Shown piece after piece: positions 26,304 through 35,130 of a stretch of 64,000 nt of DNA; within the stretch, counting starts at the first letter, position 1; the number at the start of each line of letters is the position of its first letter. This stretch comes from Planctellipticum variicoloris. Lineage in GTDB: Bacteria > Planctomycetota > Planctomycetia > Planctomycetales > Planctomycetaceae. The stretch lies in assembly GCF_030622045.1 (NCBI RefSeq), contig NZ_CP130886.1, forward strand, positions 2,741,557 through 2,805,556, given 5' to 3'. Both the position numbers and the translations under genes were made by a program. A model generated the notes under the pieces. The model was not told the origin of the DNA. It was given only the letters and a program-made list of their open reading frames with translations, and did not search any database.

Positions 26304-27362
26304 ATGTCGCGACTTCGAATCGTCATCCTGCTGCTGCTGGGCGTCGGTGCGTTTGGCGTCTCCTACGGGCTGACGCGACTGGCCGGTTCGCGCCCGGAAT
26401 CTGCATCTGTACCGGACGGCATGGCCTGGATTCCCCCCGGCGAGTTCTGGATGGGGACCGACGCCAAGGACGCGTGGAAGGATGAGAAGCCGGCACATCG
26501 TGTCCGCGTCGAAGGGTTCTGGATCGATGCGACCGAAGTCACCAACTCGCAGTTCCGGAAGTTCGTCGACGCGACGCAGTACCTGACCACCGCGGAACGC
26601 GCCCCGACCGCCGAAGAGATCCTCGCCCAGTCGCCGCCCGGGACTCCCGCTCCGCCGCCCGAACTGCTGGTCCCCGGCTCGCTGGTCTTTACGCCTCCCG
26701 AATACCCCGTCCCGCTGGATGATGTCTCGCAATGGTGGACCTGGACGCCGGGCGCGAACTGGCGACATCCCGAGGGCCCCGGCAGTGATCTGGCCAATCG
26801 TGAAGATCACCCGGTTGTCCACATTTCCTGGGACGACGCCGTCGCCTACGCGAAGTGGGCCGGCAAGCGCCTGCCGACGGAAGCCGAATGGGAATACGCC
26901 GCCCGTGGCGGGCTCGACCGCGCTCCCTACGTCTGGGGCCATGAGCCCCCCGACGACGCTCGCCCTCCGGCCAATCTCTGGACGGGCACGTTTCCGAATC
27001 GCAACACGTCCGCCGACGGATTTGTGCGCACGGCCCCAGTGAAATCGTTTCCCGCGAACGGATACGGACTGTACGATATGGCCGGCAATGTCTGGGAGTG
27101 GTGTGCCGACAGGTACGACCCCGATCTCTACGCACGCCGTTCACAGACCGACGTTACTCTTTCTCCGTCCGGTCCCGAATCCGGTCGCAACTCTTCGCGT
27201 CCTTTCATGACCCAGCGCAGTCAGCGCGGCGGTTCGTTTCTGTGCAACGACAGTTACTGTTCCCGCTACCGTCCCAGCGCCCGGCACGGTTGCACCCCCG
27301 ATACCGGCATGTCGCATGTCGGTTTCCGGTGTGTGAAGTCTCTCGTCACCGCAGGCCCGTAG
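26304..27362 (+). CDS. Formylglycine-generating enzyme (SUMF1-like)
   Basis: 352 residues from ATG 26304, which starts a signal anchor (RLRIVILLLLGVGAFGVSYGL). A frame from a GTG at 26214 is less likely. The FGE-sulfatase domain begins at MAWIPPGEFWMGTD and continues through HRVRVEGFWIDATEVTNSQF, VVHISWDDAVAYAKWAGKRLPTEAEWEYAARGG and NVWEWC. The C-terminal active site RGGSFLCNDSYCSRYR holds both catalytic cysteines (C-x4-C), so this should be an active oxygen-dependent FGE that converts a sulfatase Cys to formylglycine. The sulfatase gene follows 56 bases later, which supports a substrate pair. Confidence 0.93.
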   Translation: MSRLRIVILLLLGVGAFGVSYGLTRLAGSRPESASVPDGMAWIPPGEFWMGTDAKDAWKDEKPAHRVRVEGFWIDATEVTNSQFRKFVDATQYLTTAERAPTAEEILAQSPPGTPAPPPELLVPGSLVFTPPEYPVPLDDVSQWWTWTPGANWRHPEGPGSDLANREDHPVVHISWDDAVAYAKWAGKRLPTEAEWEYAARGGLDRAPYVWGHEPPDDARPPANLWTGTFPNRNTSADGFVRTAPVKSFPANGYGLYDMAGNVWEWCADRYDPDLYARRSQTDVTLSPSGPESGRNSSRPFMTQRSQRGGSFLCNDSYCSRYRPSARHGCTPDTGMSHVGFRCVKSLVTAGP

Positions 27363-27418
27363 TATGTTTGTCGGATTGCGGGTGTCGGCGTTTCAACGTG
27401 TTCGATGGAGGAATTGGA

Positions 27419-29215
27419 ATGCTGAAAAGTCAGTGGTCGTCCGCGTGGATGATTCTCTTGTTCGGGGGCGTGCTCGGTTTCGCCGCCGCCACGCTTGAAG
27501 TTCGCCCCGTAGCCAGTGCCGCGATGGAGTTTCCGAGCATCAACGAGGCCACGTCAAGCACCGCCAGCGTTAACCTCTCCGTGCCGACCTGTTCGCAAGC
27601 CGGCTCCGGCTGCTGCTCAAAAGGCCTCAGCCGGGGCGATCAGCTCGCCGTCGCCGCGCATAACGAACTGGTCGCCGCCTCGCTGGCGCAGTCCGGCAAG
27701 AAGCCGAACATCTGCATCATCTGGGGCGACGATATCGGCCAGTCGAATGTCAGCATCTACACCCACGGTCTGATGGGGTACCAGACGCCGAATATCGACC
27801 GCATCGCCCGGGAGGGGATGCTCTTCACCGACTATTACGGCGAGCAGAGCTGTACGGCCGGTCGGGCCTCCTTTATCACCGGACAGCATGGCATGCGGAC
27901 CGGACTGACGAAAGTTGGCGTCCCCGGGGCGCCGCAGGGTCTGCAGAAGGAAGACCCGACGATTGCCGATCTCCTGAAGCCGCTGGGATATGTCACCGGC
28001 CAGTTCGGCAAGAACCATCTCGGCGACCGCAACGAATTCCTGCCGACGGTTCACGGCTTCGACGAGTTTTACGGCAACCTGTATCACCTCAACGCCGAGG
28101 AAGAGCCGGAGAACGTCGACTACCCGAAAGATCCCGAGTTCCGCAAGAAGTACGGTCCCCGCGGCGTGCTCGACTGCCGGGCGTCGGAGACGGACGACCC
28201 CACGGTCGACCCGCGCTTCGGCAAGATCGGCCGTCAGACCATCAAGGATACCGGTCCGCTGACGCGAAAGCGGATGGAAACGATCGACGACGACGTCGCC
28301 GGCCGCGCTGCAGAGTTCATCGAGCGACAGGCCAAAGCCGGCAAGCCCTTCTTCGTCTGGGTGAATTTCACCCACATGCACTTCCGGACTCACGTCAAAC
28401 CGGAAAGCAAGGGGCAGGCTGGGCGCTGGATGGGCGAGTATGCCGACGCCATGATCGACCACGACAAAAACGTCGGCGCGGTCCTCAAGGCCCTCGACGA
28501 CGCCGGGGTCGCGGACAACACCTTCGTCATGTATTCAACCGACAATGGCCCCCACATGAATACCTGGCCGGACGGGGCCATGACGCCGTTCCGCAACGAG
28601 AAGAACTCCAACTGGGAAGGGGCCTACCGCGTCCCCTGCATGGTCCGCTGGCCGGGGAAGATCCAGCCCGGAACAGTCTCCAACCAGATTGTCTCGCACC
28701 TGGACTGGGCGCCGACGCTGGTGGCGATGGCGGGCGACCCGGACGTGACGCAGAAACTGCTCAAGGGCTATCAGGCCGGGGAATCGTCGTTCAAGGTGCA
28801 CCTCGACGGACACAACCTGCTGCCGTATCTGACCGGAAAAACCGAGAAGAGCCCGCGGCAAGGGTTCATTTATTGCAACGACGACCAGCAGTTGACGTCG
28901 CTGCGGTACGACAACTGGAAGATGGTCTTCCTGGAACAGCGGGTGGAGGGGACGCTGCGCATCTGGGCCGAGCCGTTCGTCAGCCTTCGCGTCCCCAAGA
29001 TCTTCAATCTGCGGATGGACCCCTACGAGCGGGCCGACATTACGTCGAACACCTACTACGACTGGCTCCTCGACCGCGTGTTCCTGCTCTACCCGGCCCA
29101 GGACATGGTCGGCGAGTTTCTGATGACCTTCAAGGAGTTTCCGCCGCGGCAGAAAGCCGGCAGTTTCAACCTGGACGATATCATGCAGAAACTGCAGGAA
29201 GGTCACCACAAGTAG
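27419..29215 (+). CDS. Secreted sulfatase (arylsulfatase family)
   Basis: 598 residues from ATG 27419, which has a good GGAGGA ribosome site at 27406-27411; the longer frame runs back into the FGE gene. A signal peptide is visible (SAWMILLFGGVLGFAAATL). The sulfatase signature CTAGR begins at Cys145 (C-x-A-x-R form) and is the formylglycine site. Metal ligands are expected in ICIIWGDDIGQSN near the start of the mature protein and YSTDNGPHMN in the middle. The substrate is unknown; planctomycetes use many sulfatases on marine or plant sulfated polysaccharides. The FGE upstream should activate it, and a terminator-like hairpin follows. Confidence 0.93.
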   Translation: MLKSQWSSAWMILLFGGVLGFAAATLEVRPVASAAMEFPSINEATSSTASVNLSVPTCSQAGSGCCSKGLSRGDQLAVAAHNELVAASLAQSGKKPNICIIWGDDIGQSNVSIYTHGLMGYQTPNIDRIAREGMLFTDYYGEQSCTAGRASFITGQHGMRTGLTKVGVPGAPQGLQKEDPTIADLLKPLGYVTGQFGKNHLGDRNEFLPTVHGFDEFYGNLYHLNAEEEPENVDYPKDPEFRKKYGPRGVLDCRASETDDPTVDPRFGKIGRQTIKDTGPLTRKRMETIDDDVAGRAAEFIERQAKAGKPFFVWVNFTHMHFRTHVKPESKGQAGRWMGEYADAMIDHDKNVGAVLKALDDAGVADNTFVMYSTDNGPHMNTWPDGAMTPFRNEKNSNWEGAYRVPCMVRWPGKIQPGTVSNQIVSHLDWAPTLVAMAGDPDVTQKLLKGYQAGESSFKVHLDGHNLLPYLTGKTEKSPRQGFIYCNDDQQLTSLRYDNWKMVFLEQRVEGTLRIWAEPFVSLRVPKIFNLRMDPYERADITSNTYYDWLLDRVFLLYPAQDMVGEFLMTFKEFPPRQKAGSFNLDDIMQKLQEGHHK

Positions 29216-29242
29216 GCGTTCGTCGGTCCCGATGGAATTCGA

Positions 29243-29276
29243 GCTGCCGACCGCACCCCGCGGTCGGCAGCCTTCT
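29243..29276 (+). terminator. Hairpin after sulfatase gene
   Basis: A perfect 12-bp stem (GCTGCCGACCGC 29243-29254 with 29260-29271, loop ACCCC) is followed by CTTCTC. The T content is weak, so it may be a terminator or an mRNA-stabilising hairpin between the sulfatase and the HAD gene. Confidence 0.6.
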
Positions 29277-29308
29277 CAGAGATCCGCACAGAACACCAAG
29301 GGGCTCCC

Positions 29309-30310
29309 ATGTTACTCGCGGCCCGTTGCCTCGTGCTCGCCGCTGTTGTCTGCAGTAGCGGGCTCGCAGACGGCCGCCTGCAGGCGGCTGGCGACGGACT
29401 GCCGTCGTGGAACGCAGGGCCATCGAAGCAGGCGATTCTCGACTTCGTCGCCAGGACGACCCGGGAAGGGGGAGTCGACTTCGTGCCGGAACGAGAACGC
29501 ATCGCCACGTTCGACAATGACGGCACTCTCTGGGCCGAACAGCCGATGTACTTTCAGCTCTTCTTCGCCCTCGACCGCGTCAAGGCCCTCGCCCCGCAGC
29601 ACCCCGAGTGGAAGGAGCAGGAGCCGTTCGCCTCGCTCCTCAAAGGCGATACGCAAGCCGCCCTCGCCGGCGGCGAAAAGGCCATCGTCGAAATCCTCAC
29701 GGTCACCCACGCCGGCATGACGACCGAAGACTTCGAACAGATCGTTCGCGACTGGTTCGCCACGGCCAGGCACCCGACGACCGGCCGCCCGTATACGGAG
29801 ATGGTCTATCAGCCGATGCTGGAGCTCCTCGCCTACCTGCGGGCCAACGGCTTCAAAACGTTCATCGTCTCCGGCGGCGGAATTGAGTTCATGCGGGTCT
29901 TCGCCGAACGGGTCTACGGCGTCCCCCCGGAACAAGTCGTCGGCAGCAGCATCAAAACGAAGTTCGAACTGCGCGACGGGAAGCCGGTCCTGATCCGGCT
30001 GCCGGAAGTCGACTTCATCGACGACAAGGCCGGCAAGCCGGTCGGCATCAACGCCCACATCGGCCGCCGTCCAATCGCGGCCTTCGGCAACTCCGACGGC
30101 GACTTGGAGATGCTCCAGTGGACCGCCGCGGGCCCCGGCCCGCGTTTCTGCCTCTTCGTCCATCACACCGACGCCGAACGGGAATGGGCCTACGACCGGA
30201 AGTCTCACATCGGCCAGCTTGACAAGGGACTCGACGAGGCCGGCGTCAGGGGCTGGACCGTGGTCGACATGAAGTCCGACTGGAACGTGATCTACCCGCC
30301 GCGGGGGTGA
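29309..30310 (+). CDS. Secreted HAD-family phosphatase
   Basis: 333 residues with a signal peptide (LLAARCLVLAAVVCSSGLADG). HAD motif I is IATFDNDGTLW (nucleophile Asp about 69). Motif II is in FIVSGGG, and motif IV in AAFGNSDGDLEML. The large helical cap between motifs I and II resembles phosphoserine-phosphatase-type HADs. It ends in WTVVDMKSDW. It is a likely periplasmic phosphomonoesterase, often found beside sulfatases in planctomycetes. It is separated from the sulfatase by a hairpin, so co-transcription is uncertain. Confidence 0.88.
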   Translation: MLLAARCLVLAAVVCSSGLADGRLQAAGDGLPSWNAGPSKQAILDFVARTTREGGVDFVPERERIATFDNDGTLWAEQPMYFQLFFALDRVKALAPQHPEWKEQEPFASLLKGDTQAALAGGEKAIVEILTVTHAGMTTEDFEQIVRDWFATARHPTTGRPYTEMVYQPMLELLAYLRANGFKTFIVSGGGIEFMRVFAERVYGVPPEQVVGSSIKTKFELRDGKPVLIRLPEVDFIDDKAGKPVGINAHIGRRPIAAFGNSDGDLEMLQWTAAGPGPRFCLFVHHTDAEREWAYDRKSHIGQLDKGLDEAGVRGWTVVDMKSDWNVIYPPRG

Positions 30311-30487
30311 TCGGGACGTCGGAAGGAAGAGTTGTTCGCGGCCGGATATGCGCCCTTGTCAGGTGAGAATGGATCGGCCTCGCCTCACTCGCGAAGTGGC
30401 ATTACGTGCAGTGGCGTGATTTGTTGCGAAACCTTCTCGCGCCGACGGGTGTTTAACTCCAGAGGTGGCGGCAGGCAGGAGTCCTCC

Positions 30488-30943
30488 ATGACTCCGTGTC
30501 GCCACGTACTCGGTGAGAATGACATGCGGGCCGTTTTTCAGCCTCTCCTGATCGTCATTGCGGTGGTGATCGCAGGTTTCGGTGCGGCGGAGGCGTGCCG
30601 ACTAGCGCTGGCAAGCGTCTCGGAGCTTCGGCCGGTGGTCGCGCGTTGCTGCGAAAGCTGCCATGTGACTCAATCCGTCGATACGGATCTCCCGTTCTGG
30701 TCCTGCCAGCAATGCCGGCAATACCACTGGCTGAACTCGGGCGCGATTCCGGTCGCGGACGGAATCCAAGGTCATACGGCCAGGCCTGGCCTCGACGGGC
30801 CAACGGGAATCGACCTCCGCAAGGTCAGCCGCGAGCCAGCCGATTTGGCTGCGACCAGCGGATCCGTGCGAGGAGGAGATCGCCGCGGTAACCGTGCCTG
30901 GGACGCATCTCGCCGTCGGTCACCCAGGACTCGCGCGGGCTGA
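30488..30943 (+). CDS. Possible small membrane protein with zinc-ribbon-like cysteines
   Basis: 151 residues from ATG 30488, preceded by AGGAG at a suitable distance; the frame extends further upstream without support. A hydrophobic segment LLIVIAVVIAGFGAAEA is followed by CCESCH and, 20 residues later, CQQCRQYHW, a plausible zinc-ribbon. The last 40 residues overlap the 3' end of the convergent sialidase-like gene by 119 bases and look like antisense translation, so the true protein may be shorter or frameshifted. I do not recognise the family. Confidence 0.42.
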   Translation: MTPCRHVLGENDMRAVFQPLLIVIAVVIAGFGAAEACRLALASVSELRPVVARCCESCHVTQSVDTDLPFWSCQQCRQYHWLNSGAIPVADGIQGHTARPGLDGPTGIDLRKVSREPADLAATSGSVRGGDRRGNRAWDASRRRSPRTRAG

Positions 30944-32066
30944 CGCTGACGGGATGAAAATTCCCGCTGTAAGCCACGTCCTGGGGAGCATTTAACCCGT
31001 CTCCGACCAGCGGCAGGACGATCCGTTCGGTATCCCGGCGCAGACGGAGCGTGACCGGGTCAACCTGGCTCATGAACAGGGGCGTCCGCCAGCGCGGCAC
31101 CTTCAGGTTGCTGGCGTCCTTACGTGTATAGACGAGGAACAGCCCCTCCGAATGGGCCAGCCAGTGCTGCTGCGTCGTCGACATCGGAATGATCGACCCA
31201 TCGGCCCAGGTCCAGGGCCGCTTCTCGGCGAAATCGAGTCCGTCGTCGCTGGCGGCGACGTAACCTCGCTCGTCTTCGGCGCGCAGCGTCACGTAGTATT
31301 TGTCGCGCCAGTGGACCAGCGAAGGCTCCAGCAGCCCCCGGCCGGCGGCGTGCTTCATTTCGCGTCCCACCTGCTCGATGGAGAGCTTGTCCCCATCGAA
31401 CGAACAGCGCACACCCGCCGCAGATCTCCCCGTCTGAGCCGCACCGAATGACATCACGAACGCGATCTGCCCGTTCGGAAGCACCACCCGCTGTCCGCAG
31501 TTGTTCGTGTAGATATTATTGCCGCGGGGATCGTCCCATTCCAGCTTGCGCCGCGGCCCCCATCGGCCGTCCTTCCAGACCGAATAAACCGGCCAGCGCG
31601 CCGGCTGCTGCTTCTCGAAGCGGGGGCCGCGATAAAAGACGTTGTGCCCCATCGCGAGAACCGTGCCAGTCGGCGGATGATACTCCGGTACGACATCGCA
31701 GACCCCCTCGTCCCAGCCGCTCGCCTGTGGCACGCGCCCCAGCGACGGAACCGGCTCCGGCGCCGTCCAGGTCCGTCCCAGGTCGGCGGTCGTCATCCAG
31801 TGGACTGGCCCGAAATAATCGGAGCCCCCAATCGTCTGCAGCGTCATGAACACCAGCGGACCGCCCGCAGTCGGAACGACGCAGGCCCGCGGATGGAACC
31901 ACGTGGGGTCGGTCCCATCCCGTCCGTGGGCCAGCGTTTCCTTCTCGATCCCGGCGACGAGGCCGGTCGGTTCCGCGGCAGAAAGTGACCCTGCAGCTCC
32001 GGCGGCGGCCGCCCCCAGTGCAAGCAGCGCCTGGCGGCGATCGAAGCAAAGATCGTCAGAGGTCAT
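30825..32066 (-). CDS. Sialidase-like beta-propeller protein with Tat signal
   Basis: 413 residues from ATG 32066. A Tat-type signal DRRQALLALGAAAAG is visible at the N-terminus. The body has repeated strands of a sialidase/neuraminidase propeller: TTADLGRTWTAPEPV, YSVWKDGRWG, CSFDGDKLS and ASDDGLDFAEKRPW resemble Asp-box-like turns. A full set of catalytic Arg/Tyr/Glu of classical sialidases cannot be confirmed by eye. It may be an exo-alpha-sialidase, another glycoside hydrolase, or a non-catalytic relative. It ends overlapping the small zinc-ribbon-like ORF on the other strand. Confidence 0.78.
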   Translation of the reverse strand: MTSDDLCFDRRQALLALGAAAAGAAGSLSAAEPTGLVAGIEKETLAHGRDGTDPTWFHPRACVVPTAGGPLVFMTLQTIGGSDYFGPVHWMTTADLGRTWTAPEPVPSLGRVPQASGWDEGVCDVVPEYHPPTGTVLAMGHNVFYRGPRFEKQQPARWPVYSVWKDGRWGPRRKLEWDDPRGNNIYTNNCGQRVVLPNGQIAFVMSFGAAQTGRSAAGVRCSFDGDKLSIEQVGREMKHAAGRGLLEPSLVHWRDKYYVTLRAEDERGYVAASDDGLDFAEKRPWTWADGSIIPMSTTQQHWLAHSEGLFLVYTRKDASNLKVPRWRTPLFMSQVDPVTLRLRRDTERIVLPLVGDGLNAPQDVAYSGNFHPVSVSPRESWVTDGEMRPRHGYRGDLLLARIRWSQPNRLARG

Positions 32067-32174
32067 GCGCAAGTCTCCTGATTGCAACCAGCATACCACC
32101 ACGGACTTGACGCGCCAGGTCGTGGCGGTGAAGACTCGGCGAGGGGCCGACGACTGCAGAGAAGGAGCGAAATC

Positions 32175-32516
32175 ATGATGAACGCGTTAATGAATCTGCT
32201 GGCAAACGTGCCGAGTTCGCTGCCTGAAGAACTGTTCGAGACCCTGGTCTCGGCGCCGGCGGTGCGCATCGAACGGATCGTTTCACACGGTCACGCGTCG
32301 CCGCCCGGCTTCTGGTACGACCAGCCCCAGGCGGAGTGGGTGCTGGTTCTGCGCGGTTCGGCTCGGCTGCGGCTGGCAGACCCCGAGGAAACCATCGAGT
32401 TGCACACCGGCAATGCGCTCAACATCGCGCCGCACCGGCGGCATCGCGTGGAATGGACGACTTCGGAGGAACCGACGGTCTGGCTCGCAGTCCACTACGG
32501 CGAGTCCGTCGCATAG
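32175..32516 (+). CDS. Cupin-domain protein
   Basis: 113 residues from ATG 32175 with AAGGAG at 32162-32167; the longer frame upstream is unlikely. The single cupin barrel has EWVLVLRGSARLRL (motif 1 region) and GNALNIAPHRRHRVEW (motif 2 region with His residues), the pattern of small cytoplasmic cupins often annotated as cupin-domain proteins near stress or sugar genes. Metal ligands are partly conserved. It reads toward the FixJ-type regulator, whose 3' end is 19 bases away on the other strand. Confidence 0.82.
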   Translation: MMNALMNLLANVPSSLPEELFETLVSAPAVRIERIVSHGHASPPGFWYDQPQAEWVLVLRGSARLRLADPEETIELHTGNALNIAPHRRHRVEWTTSEEPTVWLAVHYGESVA

Positions 32517-32535
32517 TGCGCCGCCGGGCCGAGCT

Positions 32536-33180
32536 TCACGTCGGACGGGGCGGACAGTGGCAATGGGCGTTGTGCTCGTGCTCGGTGACGAGCCGGATCA
32601 GTTCGGCGAGCGAATGGGCATTCAACTTCTTCATGATGGAGGCCCTGCGCATTTCGACCGCCCGCTCGGTGATGTCCATCCGGGCCGCCACGGCCTTGTT
32701 GGGGGCGCCTTCAAGGACCATTACCAGCGACTCGCGCTCCTTGGGGGTCAGCGTTGCCATTTTTGCGGCGAATTCGTTCCAGTGAGCGGCGGCGGCGCGC
32801 TGCTTGCGATCCTCCACCATCGCCCGCTGGATCCGTTCGAGCATCGACTGAGCATTGAACGGCTTTTCGATGAATTCCGCCGCGCCGGACTTGAGTGCCC
32901 GCACCGCCATCGGGACGTCGGCGTGCGCGGTCATGAAAATGACCGGCAGGCGGATGCCCATCTGAACCAGCCGCTCGGCGAGGTCGAGGCCGCTGAGATC
33001 GGGCATCCGCACGTCGCAGACCAGACAGCCGGGCTGCGACCGCTGGTAGTCGGTCAGAAATGCGGTCGCGGACGAATACGACTTCGTGCGAATACCGACC
33101 GACTTCAGCAGATACTCGAGGGATTCTCGCATCTCGTCGTCATCATCGACAATGAACACCGTGGACGGCTCGTCAGGCAT
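32536..33180 (-). CDS. FixJ-family response regulator of nitrate/nitrite cluster
   Basis: 214 residues. The receiver domain (7-120) has FIVDDDDEMR, Asp56 in CLVCDVRMPDLSG, MTAHAD and KPF. The LuxR-type HTH (about 145-205) reads TPKERESLVMVLEG, NKAVAARMDITERAVEMRR. The C-terminus is His/Cys-rich (EHEHNAHCHCPPRP), which might bind metal. The start overlaps the PilJ-type kinase gene by 8 bases with the same ATGCCTGA arrangement as the pair at 8705-8712. It is a probable regulator of the divergent nirB-nasA genes. Confidence 0.92.
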   Translation of the reverse strand: MPDEPSTVFIVDDDDEMRESLEYLLKSVGIRTKSYSSATAFLTDYQRSQPGCLVCDVRMPDLSGLDLAERLVQMGIRLPVIFMTAHADVPMAVRALKSGAAEFIEKPFNAQSMLERIQRAMVEDRKQRAAAAHWNEFAAKMATLTPKERESLVMVLEGAPNKAVAARMDITERAVEMRRASIMKKLNAHSLAELIRLVTEHEHNAHCHCPPRPT

Positions 33181-35029
33181 GAATGGCCTCCTCCTCGGCG
33201 GGCCGGCTGGCGGGAAGATCCTGCAGAGCAGGGGGGTGGAGCGGCAGCATCAGCCGAAACACGGCGCCGCCGTCGTTGTGAGACTCGACCTGCAGCGATC
33301 CGCCGTGCGCCGTGGCAATGTTGCGGGCAATCGCCAGCCCCATCCCGGTCCCCTCGGCCCGCGTCGTGACGAACGGCTCAAACAGCCGTTCGGCGTCGTC
33401 GAATGCAATGCCCGGACCTGTGTCCGCAACTCGGACTTCCACATCCCCATCGCCGGCGAGTCGCGTGGTCAGACTCACTCGTCGCCGATACGGTTCCACG
33501 GCGGACAGCGCATCGAACGCGTTCTGAATCAGATTCGTCAGGATCTGCTGAATCTGAATTCCATCGACCGGAACGTCCGGCAGATCGTCGCCGAGCTGCA
33601 GTTCGAGCGACACTCCCCGCCGGCGCGCTTCGGGGAGACAGAGTTGCTCGACTTCGCGCACCAGGCTGTTGATGGATTCCAGCTCCAGGCAATGCGGGCG
33701 GCGCTGCGAGAAGCTGCGTGCCCTTCGGATGATCTCGCCGCCGCGGAGCGTCGAGCGCAGAATCGACCGCAGGGGGGCTTCAAGCTCGCCCGCTTCGTGC
33801 CCCAGCGCCGGCAACCGGGCCAGTGCGCCTTCGGCGTAGTTGGCGATCGCGCCCAGCGGCTGGTTGATTTCATGAGCCAGCGAGGCCGCCATTTCTCCCA
33901 TCGACTTCAACCGGTTGGCGTGTGCCAGTTGATCGAGCAGTTCGCGACTCCGCTGTTCCCCCGCCTTCCGCTCGGTCATATCCGTCACGACAAGCAGCAG
34001 GCCCTGTGGCTCGCCGTGCAGGTTCTGCAGCCCTTGCGGAGAAACGATCGTATCGATGGTCCGGCCGGCCGCATGCTGAAATGAAATCTCCACCGGGCCG
34101 ATCTGGCCGGAGGTGTGGTGCAGCAGTCCGTCGAATCGCCGACGGTCGGAATCGGCCAGCAGAACGGAGGCCGGCTTGTGATTGACGTCTTCGCGCGGCA
34201 GACCGAGCATCGCGCCGAACCGGCGATTGGCGAACTGCACGCGCCCGGCCGCGTCAAACATCACCAGGCCGTCGTTCATCGACTCGACCAGTCGCTGGTA
34301 TTGAGCCTCCGACTCGGCGAACTCCCGTCGGACGAGCCGGATGGCCGGCCGAACCACCGTGAGCTGCAAAGCCACCAGGATTCCGAGGATGGCCAGCATG
34401 ACGATCAGCCCCAGCCGCTGGAGCTGCTCCACGTGCCGACGGGCGTCGGCTTCGTAAAGTCCCACGATCTCGTGCATCCGGGGCAGGAATTCCGACTCAT
34501 GCTCAAGGAGCGACCCCAGCGCCGCGCGCGTCGCCGCGGGATCCGGGGGGGACGCGGCCGACAGCAGCGATTCCGCGGCCGACACCATCGCTTCAAAGTG
34601 CGGGTTCAATTCGTCAAAGGCCCGTCGGACGTCGGGGCTGCTGTTTCCCGGAAGCTGACGGGCCGCATCGCCCTTCTGCAGACCGTGCTGAGAGAGACGC
34701 CACTCGGACAGGGTCGTCGCCAGCTCGTCGCGCCGCCGCTCCCGTTCCCTGGGGGAATCCGCCGCGGTCATCGCCAGCGCCGACTTGGCGAGCTCCTGGC
34801 TGAGCATCCGCTGACGTCCGGAGACATTGATCACCGGAGCGTCGGTCGTCAGCCGGGCGATTGCCGGCTGCAGCAGCGCCTGATGGAACACCAGCAGGGC
34901 CGCCACCAGCGCGAAGGCCCACCAGGACCGCTGCCCCAGCAGCCGGGCCGAGCTGGTCCGCACCGGCAGCACTCCGCTCTCAGCGGCGTCAGCCGACGAC
35001 CAGGTCGTGCGTGCAGACCGTTCAACCAT
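33173..35029 (-). CDS. PilJ-domain sensor histidine kinase
   Basis: 618 residues from ATG 35029 (a GTG at 35041 would add four). Membrane spans at about 30-52 and 205-228 enclose a periplasmic PilJ/NarX-like four-helix domain. It has the signature NVSGRQRMLSQELAKSALAM just after the first span, equivalent to the nitrate-binding P-box region of NarX-type sensors. A PAS domain follows (about 250-365), then HisKA ASLAHEINQPLGAIANY and a HATPase domain with DTGPGIAFDD and GTGMGLAIARNI. It is divergent from nirBD-dmsBC-nasA, so it is a plausible nitrate or nitrite sensor. The 417-base divergent gap is described separately. Confidence 0.92.
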   Translation of the reverse strand: MVERSARTTWSSADAAESGVLPVRTSSARLLGQRSWWAFALVAALLVFHQALLQPAIARLTTDAPVINVSGRQRMLSQELAKSALAMTAADSPRERERRRDELATTLSEWRLSQHGLQKGDAARQLPGNSSPDVRRAFDELNPHFEAMVSAAESLLSAASPPDPAATRAALGSLLEHESEFLPRMHEIVGLYEADARRHVEQLQRLGLIVMLAILGILVALQLTVVRPAIRLVRREFAESEAQYQRLVESMNDGLVMFDAAGRVQFANRRFGAMLGLPREDVNHKPASVLLADSDRRRFDGLLHHTSGQIGPVEISFQHAAGRTIDTIVSPQGLQNLHGEPQGLLLVVTDMTERKAGEQRSRELLDQLAHANRLKSMGEMAASLAHEINQPLGAIANYAEGALARLPALGHEAGELEAPLRSILRSTLRGGEIIRRARSFSQRRPHCLELESINSLVREVEQLCLPEARRRGVSLELQLGDDLPDVPVDGIQIQQILTNLIQNAFDALSAVEPYRRRVSLTTRLAGDGDVEVRVADTGPGIAFDDAERLFEPFVTTRAEGTGMGLAIARNIATAHGGSLQVESHNDGGAVFRLMLPLHPPALQDLPASRPAEEEAIHA

Positions 35030-35091
35030 CAGAGGATTCACATCAGCGGGACATCATGGGTGGGGTCGAGATGACCCTCTTTCCGGCAAAA

Positions 35092-35130
35092 GCAAATGCC
35101 GTTCCCCACATCGACCGGCAACGGCATTGC
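35092..35130 (+). promoter_or_regulatory. Inverted repeat in the kinase-nirBD divergent region
   Basis: GCAAATGCCGTT (35092-35103) pairs with AACGGCATTGC (35120-35130) with one bulged A. It lies in the gap 35030-35446 between divergent genes. It may be an operator for the FixJ-type regulator or a leader hairpin. The rest of this gap shows no gene; the upstream extension of the nirBD frame from 35273 has no conserved content. Confidence 0.4.
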
